Source of the DNA: RBG-16-64-43 sp964353865
GTDB lineage: Bacteria; Chloroflexota; Anaerolineae; Anaerolineales; RBG-16-64-43
NCBI GenBank assembly: GCA_964353865.1
Contig: CAYGXJ010000063.1
Location: 1-10,907 of the forward strand
Length of the DNA stretch: 10,907 bases
Direction of reading: 5' to 3'
Below, in pieces: positions 6,278 to 10,907 of the stretch. Every line of letters starts with the position of its first letter. Position 1 is the stretch's first letter. The notes below the pieces were generated by a model. It did no database searches, was not told the origin of the DNA, and saw only the letters and a list, made by a program, of their open reading frames with translations. The position numbers and the translations under genes were made by a program.

Positions 6278-7165
6278 TCAGGCCAGAATATGTTGCGGGT
6301 GGCTGTAGACCAGCATGCGCCCCTGTCGCCCGGGGTGGGAGCGCAGATACCCGACCAGAGTGATGTTCCACTCGCGGGCCAGGGCTACCGACAGGCTGGT
6401 GGCGGAGGTGCGCGAGACGACAACCGGGCAGCCCATGCGCGCCGCTTTGGTGATCATCTCGCTGCTGATGCGCCCGGTGGAAATCAGGCACGCGCCTTGC
6501 GGGTCGATGCCGGCACGCAGACAGTGCCCGCGCAGTTTGTCGAGAGTGTTGTGGCGGCCGACATCCTCTGCCGAGGCCAGCACCTCGCCGCCTCGCCACA
6601 GAATGGAGGTGTGGACGCCGCGCGTGTGCGGGTATAGCACTCCCGCCTTCTGCAGCGCCGCCATGCCGGCCACAATGTCATCCACCATCATGCCCGGGCT
6701 GTCCTGTAGCGGAACCAGCCGCTGAACCAGAGTCCCGAAGGTGACGCCGCCACTGCAACCGGAGGTCAGCACCTTGCGCGTCGGTGGGTCGATATCGTGG
6801 TCGAGCCATATGTCGACGCATGAGCCTTCGTGGCTCAAGTGCACCTCGCGCACTTCGGCCAGGCTCTGGATCAGCCCCTGGTTGGCCAGGAACCCCAACC
6901 CGAGCACTTCCTGGTCGACCGGCGTGGCGGCCATGGTCGCCAATTCCTGGCCGTTGACATACAGGCACAATTCAAATTCCTCAACGACCAGGCCGCCCGG
7001 CGCCTCGCGCCAGGACCCTTCTTCATACAACTGGTAGCCCGCTGCCACCGCGCCGGGGAACGAGCCGTCCGGACGCGGCGCAGGCTCGGGACGGCCCGGT
7101 GTCTCGGCTGGTGCGGCGCCGCGTAAATCAGGGCGCGGAGGATCTCCGTCTTTTCGAGGCGACAT
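6278..7165 (-). CDS. fdhD: FdhD, sulfurtransferase for formate dehydrogenase maturation
   Basis: A 295-residue protein. FdhD takes sulfur from a cysteine desulfurase and passes it to the molybdenum (bis-MGD) cofactor before insertion into formate dehydrogenase. Family blocks are EEFELCLYVNGQ (62-73), TPVDQEVLGLGFLANQGLI (81-99), SGCSGG (135-140), EDVGRHNTLDK (200-210), and STGRISSEMITKAARMG (229-245) followed by SRTSATSLSVALA (251-263). At the catalytic loop only one cysteine (C137) is present, whereas E. coli FdhD has a CxxC pair. The first 40 residues are Pro/Arg-rich and look disordered, so the real start may lie further in. ATG 7165 has no Shine-Dalgarno sequence. No formate dehydrogenase gene is in the window, and the 118-nt gap and separate promoter suggest fdhD is not part of the replication operon. 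Confidence 0.92.
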   Translation of the reverse strand: MSPRKDGDPPRPDLRGAAPAETPGRPEPAPRPDGSFPGAVAAGYQLYEEGSWREAPGGLVVEEFELCLYVNGQELATMAATPVDQEVLGLGFLANQGLIQSLAEVREVHLSHEGSCVDIWLDHDIDPPTRKVLTSGCSGGVTFGTLVQRLVPLQDSPGMMVDDIVAGMAALQKAGVLYPHTRGVHTSILWRGGEVLASAEDVGRHNTLDKLRGHCLRAGIDPQGACLISTGRISSEMITKAARMGCPVVVSRTSATSLSVALAREWNITLVGYLRSHPGRQGRMLVYSHPQHILA

Positions 7166-7303
7166 TATCTAGCCTGAGGCCGCGCCGGGCGCAGCACGCG
7201 ATACGGCGGCGGCAATGAGATCGGGCGAACTACTGAGATGGGATGGGCGATGAGGCACACGGCATGCGCAGCGCGCGTTCACATCGGGAGCGGGAAGGCG
7301 TGA

Positions 7304-7332
7304 ATTATAATGCCGCCGACGATGGAATTCAA
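7304..7332 (-). promoter_or_regulatory. Candidate promoter for fdhD, sharing a palindromic -10 with the opposite promoter
   Basis: On the minus strand TTGAAT (7332-7327) is followed after 17 bp by TATAAT (7309-7304). Transcription would start near 7297, leaving a leader of about 130 nt before fdhD. The -10 box is half of the 8-bp palindrome ATTATAAT (7304-7311), whose other reading drives the plus strand. Confidence 0.5.
7306..7311 (+). promoter_or_regulatory. -10 box (TATAAT) for the small gene at 7322
   Basis: A perfect TATAAT ends 10 nt before ATG 7322; transcription would start at about 7318-7319, so the mRNA would be leaderless or have a 3-4 nt leader. No good -35 box is seen. The box covers the alternative ATG at 7310, which argues that 7322 is the real start. 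Confidence 0.55.
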
Positions 7333-7681
7333 TCTCACACCGGTCAATCCAAACGGCCGGCCACGCGACGAAGTCCGGATCACATCGATATGCGCGCTGC
7401 CTTACGGCGATGGGCGGCGCATTCACTTGCACGTCGTCCTAACCCCCTTCCAGGAACGTCCCACGCTCCATGTTCAGGTTTTCGGCCCTTCCGGCCGCGT
7501 CGCCGGCTCGCTCTCGGTCATCGAGAGCGACGGGCACGACATCGAGCTTACGGTCCACGTGCGAGGCGTGATCGAGCCCGGTCTGCACCGAGTGCAGGCG
7601 GTGCTGCAGTACGGCGAAGACTCGCCACAGGATGCAGCAGAGACCGCCCTCGAGATTGCCCCTTCTTCTACGTACTATTGA
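7322..7681 (+). CDS. Conserved-looking small beta-rich protein of unknown function
   Basis: A 119-residue protein without signal peptide, membrane segment or cysteine-based metal site (one Cys only). It begins MEFNLTPVNPNGRPRDEVRI, and alternating hydrophobic stretches (IHLHVVLTPF, LHVQVFGPSGRVAGSLSVIE, IELTVHVRG, HRVQAVLQYG) suggest a small all-beta sandwich such as an immunoglobulin-like or C2-like fold. I vaguely recall similar short proteins in Chloroflexota genomes but cannot name a family or function. ATG 7322 is chosen over ATG 7310 because a TATAAT box overlaps the latter and would start transcription just before 7322. It is divergent from fdhD and followed by about 390 bp of non-coding DNA, so it appears to be a single-gene unit. 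Confidence 0.7.
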   Translation: MEFNLTPVNPNGRPRDEVRITSICALPYGDGRRIHLHVVLTPFQERPTLHVQVFGPSGRVAGSLSVIESDGHDIELTVHVRGVIEPGLHRVQAVLQYGEDSPQDAAETALEIAPSSTYY

Positions 7682-7726
7682 CTCTTGCGTGTTTCACAAC
7701 GGTCTTGCGGACGATTCTGCCTGTCC

Positions 7727-7751
7727 TCCCCGCGTGTTTCCTGGGCGGGGA
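7727..7751 (+). terminator. Hairpin after the small gene, possible terminator
   Basis: TCCCCGC (7727-7733) pairs with GCGGGGA (7745-7751) around an 11-nt loop. An alternative stem, CTGGG/CCCAG (7741-7745 with 7752-7756), competes with it. It lies about 46 nt after the stop codon of the small gene. No T-run follows, so termination is uncertain. Confidence 0.35.
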
Positions 7752-7832
7752 CCCAGTGGTCGGTGATCCTGGCGTAGTCGACTGTCTCGTGTGCCAGGTG
7801 CGTGGGTGGCCTCACAGGCGATGGATGGGCCA

Positions 7833-7863
7833 GGATTCCCGCTGGGCCCGCGCGGGAATGACG
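7833..7863 (+). repeat. Dispersed palindromic repeat, copy B
   Basis: GGATTCCCGC-N9-GCGGGAATGACG, with identical arms and loop length to copy A at 1961-1991 but on the opposite strand. The stem is 7835-7842 with 7852-7859; the loop sequence differs (TGGGCCCGC here). Both copies sit in non-coding gaps. Confidence 0.75.
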
Positions 7864-7906
7864 AGCCGGCTCTCTCCGTTGGGCAGCGGCGTGTGCCTGG
7901 GCGCAG

Positions 7907-7941
7907 GCAACATGCCGCCTTCTTCCTGGCACGGCATTTGC
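7907..7941. repeat. Bulged hairpin upstream of the lipoprotein gene
   Basis: GCAA-C-ATGCCG (7907-7917) pairs with CGGCATTTGC (7932-7941), a 10-bp stem with one bulged base and a 14-nt loop. It lies about 120 bp upstream of the predicted transcription start of the next gene. Role unknown; it may be part of a larger repeat. Confidence 0.3.
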
Positions 7942-8061
7942 AACACAAGAACCGACGGTTGCGACGTACGGTCGCCTCCGTCCATGGATGCTACCCGGAT
8001 GCTCCGATTTCCTTGCGCATCATTATCCTTTGCGGCGAAGAGCCGACTGGAATGCCAACGG

Positions 8062-8067
8062 TATAAT
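8062..8067 (+). promoter_or_regulatory. -10 box (TATAAT) giving a leaderless start for the lipoprotein gene
   Basis: A perfect TATAAT ends 6 nt before ATG 8074, so the expected first transcribed base is the A of the start codon. There is no Shine-Dalgarno sequence and no clear -35 box. This fixes 8074 as the start. Confidence 0.6.
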
Positions 8068-8073
8068 CCGCGC

Positions 8074-9924
8074 ATGTCCGCGTCAAGGGCTGCCGTGCTG
8101 GCGCCGCACGTGATGGCGATTTGCTGCCTGGGGCTGTTGCTCAGCGCGTGCGGTTCTTCGCTGGCGGGGCTCCTTGGAGGCCAGGCGCCCGCGAGTTCGC
8201 CTACCGTCGACTATCATCGTCTCACTCTCACCCCGGCGGTAACCCCTGAGCCCATCTCGTCCCCCTCGCCCACAGCCAGCCAGACGCCTCCACCGCCCAC
8301 ACCGTCGCTCTCAGTTCCGACACCCGTCAACCTTCTGCTCGAGTCCGGGACGATCGCCTATGCCCTGCGTCGTGATGGTCGGTCGACTGTTTTTCTCCTG
8401 CCGCTTGGCAGCCCAGACGCATTGCCGCTCGCGCAGGGCAGCGATGACCGCGACCCGGCTTTCAATCCTCAGGGCACCGCGCTGGTTTATGCCTCGCGCC
8501 GCGACGGCAACTGGGAAATCTACCTGACCGATCTGGTCAGCGGAGAAACGCGTCGGCTGACCGATTCACTCGAGTACGACGGCCGTCCCGCCTGGTCGCC
8601 CGATGGCCAGTGGATCGTCTACGAGCACTTCGCCGCCGCGCGCATGAGCATCTGCATCCTCGCCACCGTGGGCGGCTCACCTGCCTGGTGCGATGAAGGT
8701 CCCTACTCGTCGTTCGCTCCCTCGTGGTCGCCGCAAGGCCGTTCGATTGCCTTCGCCTCGCGCCGCGAACAGGGAACCGACCTCTATCTTCTCGATTTGG
8801 ACACGCTCCAAGCACGCGAATTGACCCATACCCCCGAGGTCGACGAGGGCGACCCGGTCTTCAGCCCGGACGCTCAGCGCCTCGCCTTTACCGCGGTTGA
8901 GAACGGCTACCGCTGGGTGTTCGTCCAATCCCTGGATGACTTGCAGGCGCCGCTGCAGACCGCCGCCCAGGGCATGCGCCCAGTCTGGAGCCCCACCGGC
9001 GACCGCTTGGCATCTTCCTTCTATCCGAGCGCACTGACCTCGTTTTTGCAGGTGGCGCCGCCCACCTCGGTCCTGGCGCCGTCGGTACTTCCTCTGGAAG
9101 GCTATCTTGGCGGCATCAGTTGGACAGCCAAACCTCTGCCCAATCCATTGCCGGACTGGTTGCAGACCAACGCCTCCCAGCCGGCCGACTCGGCCGCCAC
9201 AACCGCAGCTACCGTGCACGCCGGCGTACTCGGTGCGACCTTGACCGCCATCAACGTTCAGGCGCCGGATGCGCGCCTGAGCAGCTCCGTGGTCGATCGC
9301 TTTGGCGTTCTGCGCCAAGCGGTCCAATCGGACGCCGGCTGGGATTTCCTGGGGACGCTCGACAGCGCCGTGATTGGGCCCGGCGCGCCGCGCCCGCCGC
9401 AGGATGAACTCTCGTGGTTCCGCACTGGGCGCACGATCGCTATCGCCCGCGCCGCGGCTGCGCAGGGCTGGCTGGAGGTCGTCCCCGAGCCGCTGGGACA
9501 GTACACCTACTGGCACCTCTACTTGCGCACTCGCGCTCAGGATGGATCGATGGGCGAACCGCTGCGCGATGCGTCGTGGGATTTTGAAGCGCGCGCCTCC
9601 GGCTCGCCTTCCGATTATGACCGCGGCGGCGCCTATCGCAGCACGCTTCCGCCCGGTTACTACGTGGATTTCACCTTGCTCGCCGCTGAACACGGCTGGC
9701 TGCGGGTCGCCGCCGATGCCAACTGGCGCTCCTTCTATTCGGGGATTCGCTATTGGGAATTCCGTGCCGCCGACGGCCTCGACTGGGCTGCGGCGATGGG
9801 CGAGCTCTTCCCGTTGGAGGCCTTCCTCACGCCGACGCCCTCCGTCACGCCGACGCCGCGCATCTATCAGTACTGGTTTGGTCCGCGCCCAAGCGACACG
9901 CGCTGGCCGACCCCGACCTATTAG
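8074..9924 (+). CDS. TolB/PD40-type beta-propeller lipoprotein with a unique C-terminal region
   Basis: A 616-residue protein. A signal peptide (hydrophobic core MAICCLGLLL) ends in the lipobox LLSAC, with C26 as the lipidation site. A Thr/Pro/Ser-rich linker follows (about 41-87). Residues 92-315 hold TolB-like PD40/WD40 propeller blades, each with a DPAFNPQG / PAWSPDG / PSWSPQG / PVFSPDA / PVWSPTG turn and an IYLTDL, LYLLDL or similar strand. Residues 375-585 form a region I cannot assign, rich in Trp/Tyr/Phe (GWDFLGTLDSAVIG, GWLEVVPEPLGQYTYWHLYL, GWLRVAADANWRSFYSGIRYWEF). It ends in a second TPTP stretch and WPTPTY. The frame stays open upstream to 7243 but would cover the whole 7322-7681 gene, so that extension is rejected. 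It probably acts on the outer face of the membrane. The M23 peptidase start lies 11 nt after its stop, so the two are probably co-transcribed. Ligand unknown. Confidence 0.85.
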   Translation: MSASRAAVLAPHVMAICCLGLLLSACGSSLAGLLGGQAPASSPTVDYHRLTLTPAVTPEPISSPSPTASQTPPPPTPSLSVPTPVNLLLESGTIAYALRRDGRSTVFLLPLGSPDALPLAQGSDDRDPAFNPQGTALVYASRRDGNWEIYLTDLVSGETRRLTDSLEYDGRPAWSPDGQWIVYEHFAAARMSICILATVGGSPAWCDEGPYSSFAPSWSPQGRSIAFASRREQGTDLYLLDLDTLQARELTHTPEVDEGDPVFSPDAQRLAFTAVENGYRWVFVQSLDDLQAPLQTAAQGMRPVWSPTGDRLASSFYPSALTSFLQVAPPTSVLAPSVLPLEGYLGGISWTAKPLPNPLPDWLQTNASQPADSAATTAATVHAGVLGATLTAINVQAPDARLSSSVVDRFGVLRQAVQSDAGWDFLGTLDSAVIGPGAPRPPQDELSWFRTGRTIAIARAAAAQGWLEVVPEPLGQYTYWHLYLRTRAQDGSMGEPLRDASWDFEARASGSPSDYDRGGAYRSTLPPGYYVDFTLLAAEHGWLRVAADANWRSFYSGIRYWEFRAADGLDWAAAMGELFPLEAFLTPTPSVTPTPRIYQYWFGPRPSDTRWPTPTY

Positions 9925-9927
9925 GAG
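9923..9927 (+). promoter_or_regulatory. Shine-Dalgarno sequence overlapping the lipoprotein stop codon
   Basis: AGGAG shares bases with the TAG stop (9922-9924) of the lipoprotein gene and ends 8 nt before ATG 9936. It decides the start of the M23 gene and suggests coupled translation. Confidence 0.7.
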
Positions 9928-9935
9928 TGGCTTGG

Positions 9936-10820
9936 ATGAAGTACGTGGTGAGCCTGATTGTTCTGGTGGTGGGTTTGATGAGCGGCGAAGCATTGCTTGC
10001 CACGGATGCATCGCCCGCCCAGGCGGCAACGGCGCAGGCCAGCGCGGTGTTTCAGACACCCACGCCCATCCCGGCCGAGCCGCCGGTCCTTGCCCCCACC
10101 CCGCTCACGATCGACACGCGCCCAGAGGGATTGCGCCCGCCGCCCTACCGCATTCCGCTCCAACTCCGCCCGGAAGACCATTTCTGGTTCGCCCGCCCAA
10201 TCGCCTCAAACGAGGTGAATTGGCCGAACCCCGAGTACCGTTACGGCGGCAACTACTTCGATGACATGCACACCCACTCCGGCATTGACATCTCCACCCC
10301 CAGCGGGCAGCCGGTGTTGGCGGCGGCCGATGGCGTCGTCATGTGGGCCGGCTATGGGCTGTTCGGCCACTACCCGAACCACGATGACCCTTACGGACTG
10401 GCCGTGTCTATTCAGCACGACTTTGGGTTTGAGGGCAAGCCGGTCTACACCGCCTACGCCCACATGCGTGCAGTCAACGTCAAGATCGGGCAGTACGTCC
10501 ATGCGGGGGAGCAAATCGGAGAGGTGGGCGCCACCGGCAAGGTAACCGGCGCGCACCTGCATTTCGAGGTGCGAGTCGGCGAGGATTCCTTCTTCGCCAC
10601 ACGCAACCCCGAGCTATGGCTGGTACCGCCTCAGGGCTGGGGCGTGGTGGCCGGGCGCATTGAATCGGTTGATGACTGGCCGATCCCCAAGAAGAGCTTC
10701 ACCATCACCTCCCTCGACACTGGCCGCATATGGCGCAGCTGGACCTACATCGACGACGTGGCCCACCCCGATGACGACTACAACGAGAATTTCGTCGTGA
10801 GCGACTTGAATGCCGCCTAA
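9936..10820 (+). CDS. Secreted M23-family (LytM-type) metallopeptidase
   Basis: A 294-residue protein. The signal peptide covers about residues 1-30 (MKYVVSLIVLVVGLM...SPAQA-AT), followed by a Thr/Pro-rich spacer (TPTPIPAEPP...APTPLT). The M23 zinc-peptidase domain spans about 105-225, with HTHSGIDIS (zinc ligands H114 and D118), YAHM (H176) and GAHLHFEV (H207, H209), i.e. the HxxxD, H and HxH motifs of an active enzyme. TPSGQPVLAAADGVV and GQYVHAGEQIGEVGATG are the usual flanking blocks. M23 enzymes cut peptide cross-links of peptidoglycan. A C-terminal tail of about 65 residues (RIESVDDWPIPKKSF...) ends in many Asp and Asn and is not part of the core domain. ATG 9936 is chosen from the AGGAG 8 nt upstream; frames reaching back to 9753 would lie inside the lipoprotein gene. 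Confidence 0.92.
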   Translation: MKYVVSLIVLVVGLMSGEALLATDASPAQAATAQASAVFQTPTPIPAEPPVLAPTPLTIDTRPEGLRPPPYRIPLQLRPEDHFWFARPIASNEVNWPNPEYRYGGNYFDDMHTHSGIDISTPSGQPVLAAADGVVMWAGYGLFGHYPNHDDPYGLAVSIQHDFGFEGKPVYTAYAHMRAVNVKIGQYVHAGEQIGEVGATGKVTGAHLHFEVRVGEDSFFATRNPELWLVPPQGWGVVAGRIESVDDWPIPKKSFTITSLDTGRIWRSWTYIDDVAHPDDDYNENFVVSDLNAA

Positions 10821-10907
10821 ATGCGCAGAACATTGTATGTGTTGTGGAAGGATTACGACGAGGTGTTCCAGGTCCTGCCCGGCCAGACTAACTCCTCGCT
10901 AGTACAC
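10821..10907 (+). CDS. Possible start of a further gene (partial, runs off right edge)
   Basis: ATG 10821 directly follows the TAA of the M23 gene and opens a frame that stays open for all 29 codons to the edge, beginning MRRTLYVLWKDYDEVF. No Shine-Dalgarno sequence is seen; expression would need termination-reinitiation. The family is not recognisable from so short a piece, and the frame could be chance. Confidence 0.3.
   Translation, partial: MRRTLYVLWKDYDEVFQVLPGQTNSSLVH

Larger units (their letters stand above)
7682..8073. other. Non-coding 392-bp region with hairpins and a dispersed repeat
   Basis: No supported gene is seen on either strand; the short frames here have no ribosome site or recognisable product. 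It holds a GC hairpin at 7727-7751, repeat copy B at 7833-7863, a bulged hairpin at 7907-7941, and the -10 box of the lipoprotein gene at 8062-8067. Confidence 0.6.

Noticed and set aside
7166..7321. GATAAT overlapping the fdhD start as its promoter
   Set aside because: Transcription would begin inside the gene after the ATG with no good later start codon nearby; the TTGAAT-17-TATAAT pair at 7304-7332 is better.
7243..8073. In-frame 277-codon upstream extension of the lipoprotein gene
   Set aside because: It covers the whole 7322-7681 gene and the repeat, has no recognisable product, and would bury the lipoprotein signal peptide. ATG 8074 has a -10 box 6 nt upstream.
8677..10059. Long antisense frame across the lipoprotein and M23 genes
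   Set aside because: A shadow of two well-supported plus-strand genes; Arg/Ala/Gly-biased with no domain or start signal.
1..10907. CRISPR array, tRNA, rRNA, insertion sequence, integrase, toxin-antitoxin or defence genes
   Set aside because: Looked for on both strands; no regularly spaced repeats, tRNA-like folds or matching protein motifs were found.

Overview
The window is high-GC DNA from what looks like a member of the Chloroflexota, most likely Anaerolineae or a close relative. The grounds are the gene content (an archaeal-type phosphoglycerate mutase, a membrane-anchored YvcK-type protein, a bifunctional-nuclease-family protein next to a replicative-helicase operon, and Thr/Pro-rich secreted proteins) together with the style of the proteins. 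This placement is inference. No rRNA, tRNA, CRISPR array, transposase or phage gene is visible.

Left part (1-1804): two divergent genes. On the minus strand, running off the left edge, is the N-terminal two-helix membrane anchor of what I read as a YvcK/CofD-like protein. On the plus strand is a complete apgM (2,3-bisphosphoglycerate-independent phosphoglycerate mutase), preceded by a good promoter -10 box and a 25-codon upstream reading frame. Both are central-carbon genes (gluconeogenesis and glycolysis).

Middle part (1805-7165): after a short convergent gap holding a dispersed palindromic repeat and a perfect 21-bp hairpin, everything is on the minus strand. Read in transcription order it is fdhD (sulfur transfer for formate dehydrogenase), a DUF151 bifunctional-nuclease-family gene, replicative helicase dnaB, a DnaD-like primosome gene, and a DnaC/DnaI-like helicase loader. 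The last three overlap each other (4 bp and 38 bp) and form a compact helicase, primosome and loader operon. The loader is unusual: it carries two complete AAA+ ATPase domains in one chain behind a Cys4 zinc-binding motif.

Right part (7166-10907): plus strand. A small conserved-looking beta-rich protein of unknown function is followed by about 390 bp of non-coding DNA with hairpins and a second copy of the dispersed palindrome. Then comes a two-gene unit: a TolB/PD40 beta-propeller lipoprotein and a secreted M23 (LytM-type) metallopeptidase. Both probably act at the outer face of the cytoplasmic membrane or in the cell wall. A possible further gene starts immediately after and runs off the edge.

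The most striking non-gene signal concerns promoters. Near-consensus -10 boxes lie 6 to about 17 bp before start codons at four places (yvcK, the upstream frame of apgM, the small gene at 7322, the lipoprotein at 8074), which predicts leaderless or nearly leaderless mRNAs. The box at 7304-7311 is an 8-bp palindrome that can serve as a -10 element in both directions between fdhD and the small gene.
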